Below are positions 26,610 to 35,815 of a stretch of DNA of 64,000 nucleotides, in pieces. Positions within the stretch are counted from its first letter, which is position 1; every line of letters begins with the position of its first letter. Origin of the DNA: JAMLHH01 sp037189845. GTDB taxonomy: Bacteria; Bacteroidota; Bacteroidia; Chitinophagales; JADIYW01. The notes beneath the pieces were generated by a model. The model searched no databases and was not told the origin of the DNA. It worked only from the letters and a program-made list of their open reading frames with translations. A program made the translations under genes and the position numbers. The stretch covers positions 1 to 64,000 of the forward strand of contig JBBCIS010000010.1 in the NCBI GenBank assembly GCA_037189845.1, in the 5' to 3' direction.

Positions 26610-29600
26610 ATGGCTTCTGCTAATTTGATTCTCTGTAAAGCTTCCGCCGGCTCAGGTAAAACATTTATGCTGGCAAAAACTTATGTACAGATCGTTCTCA
26701 ATTTTAGCAGAGAAGAATTTTGTTTTTACGACAGAATACTGGCAGTAACTTTTACCAATAAAGCTACTGAGGAAATGAAATCAAGGATATTGGAATTTCT
26801 GACAGAGCTCAGCCAGATAGATTCAGAAGAAAGATTGAAAACGAGTGATATCGGTAAAATCCTGCTTCAGGAAAATCCAAACTGGACGTATGACTCGATG
26901 GCAAGAAATGCCAGAATAGCACTGGGGAAAATCTTACATGATTACTCGCAGTTTTCTATTATGACGATAGATAAGTTTTTTAATCGTATCGTCAAATCAT
27001 TCCTTTTTGAGCTGAAGCTGCAAAGCTCTGCCAATGTCAGTATGGATACTCAACAGGCATTAGACGAAGCCTTATCTGAAATGCTCAATGAATATTCTCA
27101 TGATGACAAGCATCTTTTGAGCAGATGGCTGAAAGAGATTGCTACTGAAAATATAGAAGACGGGAAAAGATGGCAGCCGGAAGATGTTATCAAAAAGCTT
27201 TCCGGAGAATTGTTTAAAGAACATGTGGCAAGATTAGATCTGAATTATCCCATTGAGAAAGTAGAAGTGCTTTTTCAAAGATTCAAAGAATATGAAAACC
27301 AGTTCAGAGATACTATTAAATCTCTGGCGGAACAAATCGATCAGCTCATAGAACAAAAGCATTTACAGGAAGGGTTTTTCAGTGGGAACTATTTTCCGAA
27401 GCAAACAAAAAAAATTATTGAAAATCCTGTTACCATTGCTTATTCACCGTCTATATTAAAGATGATCGATGAAGAAGGAAATCCTTTTAAAGCGGATGTG
27501 AAAAAACATCCGGATGCTGCCGGAATTCTGAGCATATGGGAAATGCAGATTCTGCCTAAAGTGAAAGAACTATTGAATTTTTTCAGGACAAATATTTCTG
27601 AATATCAGACTTTTACAGGATTTAAAAAATATCTGAAAGCACTCGCCTTACTCTCCAATGTATCAGATAAGATGAAAGAATATCGTGAGAAAAACGGTAT
27701 TATGCTTATTTCTGATAATAATCAGCTGATTTATAAAGTAGTAGGCAATACGGAAGCATCTTTCCTGTATGAAAAAATAGGGAATAAATACCGGTATATA
27801 CTGCTGGATGAGTTTCAGGATACCAGTACCCTTCAGTGGCAGAATTTTTTACCATTAATTATTGAAATTCTGTCTCACAGAGAAGATTGCAGAGTGTTGA
27901 TAGTGGGAGATGCAAAGCAGGCGATCTACAGATGGCGTGGCGGGAATTTTCAGCTGATACAAAATGATGTAAAAAATGATTTGAAAACTTTCTGGACAGA
28001 TGAGAAAAGTGAGATCAACCTGAATACCAATTTCAGAAGCTATTCTAATATCGTTCATTTCAATAATACTGTTTTCGGAGATTTAGCTCAGTCAGTACAA
28101 AATTTAATTCAGGAAGAATATCTTGTTGATCAGCGTGTTACACCGCTTTGGAATATGCTCCCCGGATTATATGACGCGGATGCCATGCAGAAGGCAAATT
28201 CTGACCAAAATGGATATGTGGAGGTCAAATTCCTCGAAAAAGAATTAATGGGCATCCCGAAAGATGAAGAATTCAGTGAGCAGGAGTTTATTGAGGAATA
28301 TCTGAAGAGTACTATTCATAAATTAACGACAGAGTTGAATTATGATCTGAAGGATATAGCTGTTCTGGTGAGAAAGAATAAAGAAGCTGTTGCAATAGCT
28401 GATTTTTTGAAACAGGAAGGATTTCCGGTCATGACATCAGAGGCGTTGTTATTTAATTCACATCCGGTTATACAACTATTGATTCATACACTGGAGCTTT
28501 TATTGAACCCTGCTGAGGACCTGTATCGTTCTGCTGTCTTATTTCAATATGCAAAAGTTCATCACCGGCTTTCAGAATATAATGGTGTACTGGATCAGGA
28601 AAAAAGAAAAAGGTTTTTTGATGAATGGCTGAATGATCTCTCCGAAGAAAAAATTCTGGAGGAATTGGGTGCATTGTCTATTTATGAGATTGTAAGAAAT
28701 CTGATAGGGATCCTGAAGCTGGAAACATTCAGAGATGCTTATACCGAGCAGTTTCTGGATATGGTCATGCAATATCAGGAGACCGCTTATCAGTCATCTA
28801 TCATAGATTTTATTGACTGGTGGAAAATCAAAGAACGTTCTGTCGCTGTATCCGGTGAAGCTGATGCAATCCAGGTCGCAACGATTCACAGATCCAAAGG
28901 ATTGGAATATTGTGTAGTGATCATTCCTTATCTGAACTGGACATTTGTAGAAACCGGACATCTTTTGCAGCCCATTCTCTGGCTCAATGTACACCAACCG
29001 GAAGAGATGGAAGGGTTTGAAAATTTACCAATGGATTTTAACAGGACGAAAGATTCATTTTATGTAAAAGATTATCAGGAAGAAGTGGTGCTCCAGGCCA
29101 GTGACAACCTTAATATTGCTTATGTAGGATTGACCAGGGCAGAGCAGAAAATGTATCTTTTATGTTCACTGAAAAAAAGTAAGGAAGGAATTAAAAAAGA
29201 CAGGATTGGAGGCGCATTATATCATAGTCTGCAAAAGACACAACCCCATCATTTTACAGATGATTACACCTATCAGTCAGGCAGCGAGGATAAAAAAGTA
29301 CTAAGGAAGAAAAAGAAGAATGAAACAGTTCCTGAAATTCCTAAAAGTATAATTCTGGAAGAAAAGGGGACGAATCAAAAAGTGATAGCCGATAATATTT
29401 CATTGTCACCGCTCAAAAGACAAAATAAAGAAGCCATTGCCGGAGACTTAATACATGATATACTGTCTGTTTACAGAGCCGGGGCTGATCTGGAAAAAAT
29501 CTTACTCAGATTTTCTCATAAATACGTCTTGAAAGATACTGTCAGAGGAGAAGTATTTGAACGGATAAGGAATTTTTTCACACATCCTGAAATTCAGAAA

Positions 29601-29903
29601 TTATATGGTACTCAAGGCCATATTCTGACAGAGAGATCTTTTTCTTTTAAAAATGAATCAAAGAGGGATCTGTTTAATGAGCCTCAGATGGAATTGTATC
29701 GTTTTGACCTGTTGATTCTGGAAGGAAAAGAAGGGCGTCTGTATGATTTCAAAACAGGTCTGGAGAAGAGTAATAAAGCTAAAAATTCTGAAGCATTGAG
29801 AAATTATAGGACAGCTTTGAATGAAATGGGTTATATTATAATAGAAACGGCGTTCATATATATTAATAGTGATGGTACGCCAAAATTTGAATATGTTCAA
29901 TAG
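26610..29903 (+). CDS. UvrD-family helicase with C-terminal nuclease (AddA-like)
   Basis: The 1097-residue SF1A helicase processes double-strand breaks. Residues 11-18 form the Walker A motif ASAGSGKT. Further motifs are AVTFTNKATEEMK, ILLDEFQDTS (Walker B), GDAKQAIYRWRGG, IHRSKGLEYCVVIIPY and YVGLTRAEQKMYLL. The C-terminus holds GDLIHDIL and LYDFKTGLEKSN, a PD-(D/E)XK nuclease as in AddA/RecB. The usual AddB-like partner is not adjacent in this window, so it must lie elsewhere or be absent. An aldose-epimerase-like gene follows after 2 bp. Confidence 0.9.
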   Translation: MASANLILCKASAGSGKTFMLAKTYVQIVLNFSREEFCFYDRILAVTFTNKATEEMKSRILEFLTELSQIDSEERLKTSDIGKILLQENPNWTYDSMARNARIALGKILHDYSQFSIMTIDKFFNRIVKSFLFELKLQSSANVSMDTQQALDEALSEMLNEYSHDDKHLLSRWLKEIATENIEDGKRWQPEDVIKKLSGELFKEHVARLDLNYPIEKVEVLFQRFKEYENQFRDTIKSLAEQIDQLIEQKHLQEGFFSGNYFPKQTKKIIENPVTIAYSPSILKMIDEEGNPFKADVKKHPDAAGILSIWEMQILPKVKELLNFFRTNISEYQTFTGFKKYLKALALLSNVSDKMKEYREKNGIMLISDNNQLIYKVVGNTEASFLYEKIGNKYRYILLDEFQDTSTLQWQNFLPLIIEILSHREDCRVLIVGDAKQAIYRWRGGNFQLIQNDVKNDLKTFWTDEKSEINLNTNFRSYSNIVHFNNTVFGDLAQSVQNLIQEEYLVDQRVTPLWNMLPGLYDADAMQKANSDQNGYVEVKFLEKELMGIPKDEEFSEQEFIEEYLKSTIHKLTTELNYDLKDIAVLVRKNKEAVAIADFLKQEGFPVMTSEALLFNSHPVIQLLIHTLELLLNPAEDLYRSAVLFQYAKVHHRLSEYNGVLDQEKRKRFFDEWLNDLSEEKILEELGALSIYEIVRNLIGILKLETFRDAYTEQFLDMVMQYQETAYQSSIIDFIDWWKIKERSVAVSGEADAIQVATIHRSKGLEYCVVIIPYLNWTFVETGHLLQPILWLNVHQPEEMEGFENLPMDFNRTKDSFYVKDYQEEVVLQASDNLNIAYVGLTRAEQKMYLLCSLKKSKEGIKKDRIGGALYHSLQKTQPHHFTDDYTYQSGSEDKKVLRKKKKNETVPEIPKSIILEEKGTNQKVIADNISLSPLKRQNKEAIAGDLIHDILSVYRAGADLEKILLRFSHKYVLKDTVRGEVFERIRNFFTHPEIQKLYGTQGHILTERSFSFKNESKRDLFNEPQMELYRFDLLILEGKEGRLYDFKTGLEKSNKAKNSEALRNYRTALNEMGYIIIETAFIYINSDGTPKFEYVQ

Positions 29904-29905
29904 GT

Positions 29906-30880
29906 ATGAAAAAGTTTGAAAGTAAAGAAGTTACGATTGATGGCTTTGATGTCATAGAGCTTTTTAGCGAAAATCAGTCAGCTTTTATAGCATTGGATAT
30001 CGGAAATACACTATACCACTGGATGTGGAAAGACAAGTCATTGATATGGTTTCCGACTTCATTGGATACCTATGTTTCATCCGAAAAATTAGCAGGGAAT
30101 CCTCTGATGTATCCCTGGGCTAACAGGCTGAGCTCTGATGATTTTACTTTTGAAGGAATTCATTATCCTTTGCTTCCGGATACGTTGTACAGAGATGGAA
30201 ACGGATTCCCCCTTCATGGATTATTATTGAAAACATTGCGTTGGAAAACAAAAGAAATCGGTAGTGATGATCATGCAGCCTGGCATGTGGCAGAATATCA
30301 TTGTGAACTGCATGGAGAAATTTTTGCACAGTTCCCTTTTGAGCATACTTTGGAAATGACTCACCGTCTGGATGAAAACGGAATACAGGTCACTTTGAAT
30401 GTTATCAATCAGGATGCTAAAAATCTCCCTCTGTCATTTGGATTTCACCCTTATTTTTCACTGGAGAAATATGAACGGTCAGAAGTGATGCTGAGAGTTC
30501 CTTATCACCATCACGTTGTTACTGACCGGCATCTTTTACCGACCGGAGATCTGGAGCCGATTGAGAATCTGATGACCAATGAAGAGTTTCCATTAGACAG
30601 ATTGTTTCTGGATGACGGATTTATGAACAGAATTCAGGGTGTGTATCCATACTTTAGAACAGCAGATTATCAGCTGGAGGTCATTTTTGACGATGAATAT
30701 GATTATTGTGTGATGTATGCTCCGCTGGGAGATCATAAAAAATACCTTTGCATAGAACCAATGATACTTTCTACCAATGGCTTGAATAGATCTGTTGCCG
30801 GTAAAACAGTTCCGTTTGTTCCGCCACATTCTTCCAGAGATTTTACATTCAGAATGAAAGTAAGTGATATAGAAATTTAA
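29906..30880 (+). CDS. Aldose 1-epimerase-like protein
   Basis: The 324-residue galactose-mutarotase-fold protein interconverts sugar anomers or related hexose-6-phosphates. It contains PWANRLSS, HGLLLKT, the catalytic-type GFHPYF and the C-terminal glutamate motif CIEPMILSTNGLN. The length is typical. It shares a transcription unit with the helicase (2-bp gap), which looks like chance operon sharing. Its stop lies 2 bp from convergent recO. The substrate is unknown. Confidence 0.85.
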   Translation: MKKFESKEVTIDGFDVIELFSENQSAFIALDIGNTLYHWMWKDKSLIWFPTSLDTYVSSEKLAGNPLMYPWANRLSSDDFTFEGIHYPLLPDTLYRDGNGFPLHGLLLKTLRWKTKEIGSDDHAAWHVAEYHCELHGEIFAQFPFEHTLEMTHRLDENGIQVTLNVINQDAKNLPLSFGFHPYFSLEKYERSEVMLRVPYHHHVVTDRHLLPTGDLEPIENLMTNEEFPLDRLFLDDGFMNRIQGVYPYFRTADYQLEVIFDDEYDYCVMYAPLGDHKKYLCIEPMILSTNGLNRSVAGKTVPFVPPHSSRDFTFRMKVSDIEI

Positions 30881-30882
30881 AT

Positions 30883-31596
30883 CTACCTCAATACCTGTCT
30901 CAGTATCTCCAGAGAATTCATCTGTTTGAAATTGGGTAAGTGAATCCTGAAATACATCAGTAGAATTTCTAAGATTTTCAATCGGTCATTTTTTGAAAAA
31001 TGAGCATCGTTCTTATCCAGGAACTCGAAAATGAGTAGCGCTTCATTTTTGTCCAAAGATATCATTGTAAAGCTCGGTTGTTTTTCAAAAACACCAGCTT
31101 CCAGATTAAAATAAGGTCTCTCTTCAAAAGGAACTTCTATATAAGGCATAAAACCCAAAATATTGCTTGCGTTCAGCAGGAAATGTTGTGGCATCATCGC
31201 CGCCATTGATTCCGTTGTATCAGTATCCATCAGAAAAGTTCTGAAATAATCGTACAAGGTATCGTTCACTTCGTGCTCATGAATACATTTTGAAATCACT
31301 TCCAGTGCAAAAATTGCAACACTCTGACGTATCATGTCAGTGTACAGATGCTGGTATATGTATCCCGGGCGGTATTCTTTTAGCTTGAGGAGAGATTTAT
31401 TGGGATGATAGTAAAGATCCAGCTCCAGTATCTGCAATGGCTGAAAAAGATTGCCTTTAGATTTATTTCTGCTTCCACGTACACCGGGAACGATAAAGCT
31501 GAATTCTCCGAATTCTCTGGTGAAAATCTTGGTAATCACAGAAGATTCTGAGTATTTCAGGGTTTTCAGGACGATACCTTCCGTTTTTTGAAGCAT
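30883..31596 (-). CDS. recO: DNA repair protein RecO
   Basis: RecO loads RecA on SSB-coated gaps together with RecF/RecR. The 237-residue protein has the N-terminal OB-fold signature LQKTEGIVLKTLKYSESSVI followed by FTREFGEFSFIVPGVRGSRN, and a helical C-terminal half. The zinc-finger cysteines of some RecO proteins are absent. It follows the TetR gene by 4 bp, so the two may be cotranscribed. Confidence 0.92.
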   Translation of the reverse strand: MLQKTEGIVLKTLKYSESSVITKIFTREFGEFSFIVPGVRGSRNKSKGNLFQPLQILELDLYYHPNKSLLKLKEYRPGYIYQHLYTDMIRQSVAIFALEVISKCIHEHEVNDTLYDYFRTFLMDTDTTESMAAMMPQHFLLNASNILGFMPYIEVPFEERPYFNLEAGVFEKQPSFTMISLDKNEALLIFEFLDKNDAHFSKNDRLKILEILLMYFRIHLPNFKQMNSLEILRQVLR

Positions 31597-31600
31597 GAAT

Positions 31601-32218
31601 TTATGGCTGTTGTTCTGTCAGATTACCAAACTCCTTGTAAATCTGGATTCCGTTTTCTGATAGATAAGGTAAAAGTAAGCGGTTCACCTTTTCTTTGAAA
31701 ATACTTCTTTGAATTTGTTCGATTTCAGTGCTTTGAAAATAGAACATCCGGATACCTACACTTAGTTCAATGATATAATCCAGATCTTCATTTTTGAGAT
31801 TTTCTCTTAAAAACTTTTGATGTTGTAAAATCCGCAGCATTTCCATCCACTTGGTTCTGCGAAAGAGATTGGCTGCTTCCACCTTTTCATAGAATTCAGG
31901 ATGATTTCTTTTCAGCTCTACAAAATCTTTATAGAAGAATATATAATCGATAGTAATGTCAAAGTTATAATCAGGTAGTTTTAGAAAGTATGTTAAAAGA
32001 TTATCGCCGACCTGATGTTGAGATTGTAATCTCATTAGCTGCATATTCATATCCTCATACAGCGCTTCCAGCAATTTAGATTTATTTGGAAAATGATAAG
32101 TCACATTTCCATAGCTGATTTGCAGCTCCTGAGCAATATTACGAAGTGTAACATTTAGAACACCTTGCTGATTAAACAGTTCTTTCCCTTTAGTTTTTAT
32201 TCTGTCTCTGGTATTCAT
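31601..32218 (-). CDS. TetR-family transcriptional regulator
   Basis: The 205-residue protein has an N-terminal HTH (about residues 8-55) with FNQQGVLNVTLRNIAQEL and ISYGNVTYHFPNKSKLLEAL, then a helical ligand domain. It diverges from an alpha/beta hydrolase gene across 66 bp and probably regulates that gene and itself. AATTAG/CTAATT elements occur in the gap, but I could not define one clean operator palindrome. Confidence 0.88.
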   Translation of the reverse strand: MNTRDRIKTKGKELFNQQGVLNVTLRNIAQELQISYGNVTYHFPNKSKLLEALYEDMNMQLMRLQSQHQVGDNLLTYFLKLPDYNFDITIDYIFFYKDFVELKRNHPEFYEKVEAANLFRRTKWMEMLRILQHQKFLRENLKNEDLDYIIELSVGIRMFYFQSTEIEQIQRSIFKEKVNRLLLPYLSENGIQIYKEFGNLTEQQP

Positions 32219-32261
32219 AATTGTAAATTTAGTCCAAATAGCCTAATTTGAAAAATTATTC

Positions 32262-32269
32262 TAATTTTG
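32262..32269 (+). promoter_or_regulatory. -7 box TAATTTTG before the alpha/beta hydrolase
   Basis: TAATTTTG fits TAnnTTTG and lies 15 nt before the ATG at 32285. An upstream in-frame ATG at 32267 falls inside the box, which favours the later start. Confidence 0.45.
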
Positions 32270-32284
32270 TTGAAAATTAATCAC

Positions 32285-33145
32285 ATGAGTATCTATAAAG
32301 ACTATAGTGTAAAAGATAAAATCTTTCAATTGTATGATGAAAAGCTCAGCAGTCTGAATATACCATATCAGGAAATGAATATCCCTACTTCGTACGGAAA
32401 TACTCATGTCATCAGGACAGGAAATGAAGATGGAAAAAAAGTGGTGATCTTTCACGGAATTAATGCCGGAGCACCAGTTGCGCTGGAAGCTATTAAAGAA
32501 TTGGGTGATGATTATGACTTGTATGCAATAGATACAATAGGACAGGCTACAAAAAGCGATGAAAATGTACTGGATATCAATGATAATTCTTTTGCTGTAT
32601 GGGCAGATGAAGTGGTAGCGGGTTTAGGTTTGGAGAAAGCAGATTTTATAGGAGTTTCTTACGGTGCATTTATTCTGCAAAAATTGATTGCTCACAAACC
32701 CGAAAGAGTAGGGAAGTGCATTTTTGTAGTGCCATCGGGGTTGGTCAACGGAAAGATGCTGCGTTCAATGAAAGACTTGTCTTTCCCTCTGATGAAATTT
32801 ATGGTGACTAAAAAAGAAGCTCATCTGAAATCTTTCCTGAAATCTTTTGTGCCGGAGGAAGATATTTTTATGCTGAGGCTACAAAGACAAATGCTGCTCG
32901 GAGTAAAAATGGATTTCCGAAGACCCCGGTTACTGCAGGCAGGAGATGTATCGCATTTTGAAAACCCGGTGTACATGATAGTAGCCGACGATGATATATT
33001 TTTCCCCGGAAAAGAAGCTGTGAAAAGAGCAGAGCAAATCTTCAAAAATTTGCAGGAAGCATATTTTTTACCGGATTGCAAACATATGCCAGACGCAAAG
33101 CACTTTCCTCTACTTCAGACAAAGCTAAGAAGCTGGCTACAATAA
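32285..33145 (+). CDS. Alpha/beta hydrolase
   Basis: The 286-residue hydrolase starts at the ATG at 32285 (MSIYKDYSVKDKIFQL). The catalytic triad can be read: nucleophile Ser in GVSYGAF, Asp in IVADDDIFFPG and His in PDAKHFP. The oxyanion region is VVIFHGINAG. There is no signal peptide. The divergent TetR gene suggests control by a small molecule that may be its substrate or product. Confidence 0.87.
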   Translation: MSIYKDYSVKDKIFQLYDEKLSSLNIPYQEMNIPTSYGNTHVIRTGNEDGKKVVIFHGINAGAPVALEAIKELGDDYDLYAIDTIGQATKSDENVLDINDNSFAVWADEVVAGLGLEKADFIGVSYGAFILQKLIAHKPERVGKCIFVVPSGLVNGKMLRSMKDLSFPLMKFMVTKKEAHLKSFLKSFVPEEDIFMLRLQRQMLLGVKMDFRRPRLLQAGDVSHFENPVYMIVADDDIFFPGKEAVKRAEQIFKNLQEAYFLPDCKHMPDAKHFPLLQTKLRSWLQ

Positions 33146-33149
33146 TCTT

Positions 33150-35426
33150 CTAGTGTATAAAAGCAATTTTAGCAGATACCTTGTCACTTTTATCCTCTGT
33201 GGAAGATAGAATGTAATAAATACCGGTAGCCACTCTGTTGCCGTGAATATCCTTACCGTCCCAGATAAACTGACTCCCGTATGATTTGCCCTGAGCTACT
33301 AATCTTCCCGCAATATCCGTCACTTTTACATCACTGTTTTCAGGAAGATTTTTTACAGCGATAGGACCATGATAATCGGGTCTTACAGGATTAGGGTAGG
33401 CATATGGTTTTTCATCTCCTGCAGGTGATTGAGTAGCATCTGATCGGTATGTGATGATGCCGCTTTCTGTACATACATACAAATCTCCGCTTTTAGGGTG
33501 TATGCCGAGGCTCCTTATTCTGTTGGAAAGCAGAGGCGAGTTATCTTCACTGAAATAATGGATATTATCATAGCCGTCTTCTGATTTCAGGAACAATCCG
33601 TTAGAAGTTCCGAACCATTTTCTATTAGCAGCATCAACGGCTATCGAACTGATACTTTCAGTTTCTAGAAGCAGGTCGCAGAAGTTAGTTCCATCATTTC
33701 TTGGAACGCATATTTGTATGGCATCGCAATTTCTGTCGAATACAGATCCCGGACAAGGCACATAAAATGCACCCTGAATGGATCCTATCCATATTTGTCC
33801 TTTCAGATCGGAAGCTATTGCAGTCACTGAATTAGTCGGTAAGCCACCATTACCAGGTGTAGAATTATAAGTGATGTAATTATCGTCTGTTTTATCATCC
33901 AAAGTACCTCCGTAATTTAGAACTACCACTCCGCCGTCAGTGATACTGATCCAGATTTGCTGAAAATCATCTATAGCGATACCATTAAGCAATTTATTAT
34001 TGATGAGTGGAGAGGAAAAAATCAGATACTCACCACCTGGTTTACGGCAGATGAGAGATTGTGTAGAATATGCATTGGTGAACCATACATTGTTGTTAAT
34101 ATCCCTTGCGGCGGCAGTGATACGCATATTGGAAGTCTGATTCGGAAAGCTTTGAATGAATTTTGCTTTATTTCCCTCAGGAGAATATTCTATCAAACCT
34201 GTATTGTGTGCTCCGAAAAGAACCAGATTTTCTGAAGGTAAGGCTTGTACAACAGCTATATCGTATGCTCCCTGGATTTCAGGAAGATTTCCGGAGTTAT
34301 AAGTCTGCCAGAAGAAATCTTTTGCGGCATAAAATCCATTTGCATTGAAAGTAGGATGAAAACTTGCACTGGCAGGAGAAGAACCTACATAGGCTACGTC
34401 ATTTAAAAAATCGACTCCTTTACAGGTGGCTCTACTCGGTCCGTTGGGAATAATGGCAGATTGATTAGACGATGAAATATATTCATAAACGTTTCTGTAC
34501 AAATCTGCATAAAAGGTTCTTCCGTCATCTGATTCCAGAACCTGATATGGCATAGAAATATTATAAATGCCACTTATGTCATTGGGTGTGCTATTATCAG
34601 GAATAAAGCTGATAGTACCGGATTGACAGGCTATCAGTTTATTTTTGCCTTTGAAAAGACCTGTAAGACCTGATGCAGGCATTCTATAGTAAGGGGCCCA
34701 TAGATTATCTTCCATTTTATATATGGTGGAACCGGCAGAAGCGAAAACTTCATTTTCACGTCCTGCAACAGTCTGAAACTCTCTCACAGGTAGCCCATCC
34801 GGTGCCTCAAGAAATTGCCAGTTTTGAAAATTTACCAGATTTACAGATAAATCACGGATACCTTTGTACAGACCTTTTGTGGAAGCAGCATAAATACAGC
34901 CTTCATTAGCCCATACATCGTTAACCTTAAAATTCGTAGCGCCATCAGAGAAATAATAAGTATCTCCGATCTCTTGTTTGTCTAATCGCAATTCTACTAT
35001 TCCGAATCCGGTGGCCAAAAATGCTGTCCCGTTCTGAGCATATATCCGGTTGATTTCCTTGTTTCCCATGATATTTGCTGTCATGATAAAAGGAAGATTC
35101 TTAACCTTCCCATCTCTGAGAATATCAATATTGGAATTAGTATAAGCTATAATGAGTGAGCTGGTGGCAGTGTCATAGCCAATACAGGAAACTCCTACGT
35201 CGGACAAACCTTCTGACTTGGTATATTTTTTTATACTGCCGTCTCCTAAGTGATACGAAAAAACAGCATATTCGGATGATCCGTATAGATATTGTTTACT
35301 CAGTGCAATGGATTTAGTATTGGCATAAGGTAAATGAGTTTGCCATTGCCCTAACTGTAAATTCTGAGCAGATAAATGCATCAAAGCGCATATCATTCCT
35401 AATAGAAAAAGGATTATTCTAGACAT
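33150..35426 (-). CDS. porZ: Type IX secretion protein PorZ
   Basis: PorZ belongs to the T9SS attachment complex on the cell surface, which fixes cargo to anionic LPS. The protein begins with a signal peptide (start taken at 35426, MSRIILFLLGMICALMHLSA), then repeated beta-propeller blades of the two-component-regulator type (GLSDVGVSCIGYD, TAFLATGFGIVEL, GQIWIGSIQGAFYV, RKWFGTSNGLFLK). The C-terminal domain has YAYPNPVRPDY and DIAGRLVAQG, as in PorZ. An in-frame ATG at 35444 adds six residues. A TATATTTG just before 35426 would give a nearly leaderless mRNA. Its stop is 4 bp from the convergent hydrolase. Confidence 0.9.
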   Translation of the reverse strand: MSRIILFLLGMICALMHLSAQNLQLGQWQTHLPYANTKSIALSKQYLYGSSEYAVFSYHLGDGSIKKYTKSEGLSDVGVSCIGYDTATSSLIIAYTNSNIDILRDGKVKNLPFIMTANIMGNKEINRIYAQNGTAFLATGFGIVELRLDKQEIGDTYYFSDGATNFKVNDVWANEGCIYAASTKGLYKGIRDLSVNLVNFQNWQFLEAPDGLPVREFQTVAGRENEVFASAGSTIYKMEDNLWAPYYRMPASGLTGLFKGKNKLIACQSGTISFIPDNSTPNDISGIYNISMPYQVLESDDGRTFYADLYRNVYEYISSSNQSAIIPNGPSRATCKGVDFLNDVAYVGSSPASASFHPTFNANGFYAAKDFFWQTYNSGNLPEIQGAYDIAVVQALPSENLVLFGAHNTGLIEYSPEGNKAKFIQSFPNQTSNMRITAAARDINNNVWFTNAYSTQSLICRKPGGEYLIFSSPLINNKLLNGIAIDDFQQIWISITDGGVVVLNYGGTLDDKTDDNYITYNSTPGNGGLPTNSVTAIASDLKGQIWIGSIQGAFYVPCPGSVFDRNCDAIQICVPRNDGTNFCDLLLETESISSIAVDAANRKWFGTSNGLFLKSEDGYDNIHYFSEDNSPLLSNRIRSLGIHPKSGDLYVCTESGIITYRSDATQSPAGDEKPYAYPNPVRPDYHGPIAVKNLPENSDVKVTDIAGRLVAQGKSYGSQFIWDGKDIHGNRVATGIYYILSSTEDKSDKVSAKIAFIH

Positions 35427-35444
35427 CAAATCAAATATAATCAT

Positions 35445-35748
35445 ATCGCTTTGTATGTAAACATTTTATCTGCCTCCATTTTGCGGAAGCTGTATATCAA
35501 TGAGAATTTTTCCTGAATACAGAACAATACGGAAGATTGTTTGTTGCTGGTTAACTAAACTTCTTTATAATGATATTTTGATATGAATTGTTTGTAACTA
35601 TTTGATTTTTAAAATATTATAAATATATTTTATTTTAATTAAATAGAGGCTGGAAGTGTGAGTGAGGAATGATGCAGGAGAGATTGTGTTAAGTTGTTAT
35701 TTTATCAAAAGATTAATTGTCTAAAAAGCACTCATTTTTCTGTAGGTC
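35445..35748. other. Intergenic region between porZ and the atp operon
   Basis: About 300 bp of very AT-rich DNA lie between the divergent porZ and atpB. I see no supported gene and no atpI/atpZ, which often precede atpB. A short purine-rich patch near 35645-35690 is unexplained. The atp promoter follows at 35749-35781. Confidence 0.6.
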
Positions 35749-35781
35749 TTGAAGGTAGAATCTTTTTAATTGCTATATTTG
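35749..35781 (+). promoter_or_regulatory. Promoter of the atpBEFHAG operon
   Basis: TTG at 35749-35751 and TATATTTG at 35774-35781 are separated by 22 nt, close to the Bacteroidota -33/-7 arrangement. Transcription would start near 35788, about 28 nt before the atpB ATG. AAAGGAG at 35793-35799 is about 16 nt from the ATG, too far for a normal Shine-Dalgarno site. Confidence 0.65.
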
Positions 35782-35815
35782 CACAACTTTTCAAAGGAGC
35801 ACATTCTTTAATAAT

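Noticed and set aside
35793..35799. Shine-Dalgarno site AAAGGAG before atpB
   Set aside because: It lies about 16 nt from the ATG, beyond the working distance, and the phylum seldom uses such sites.
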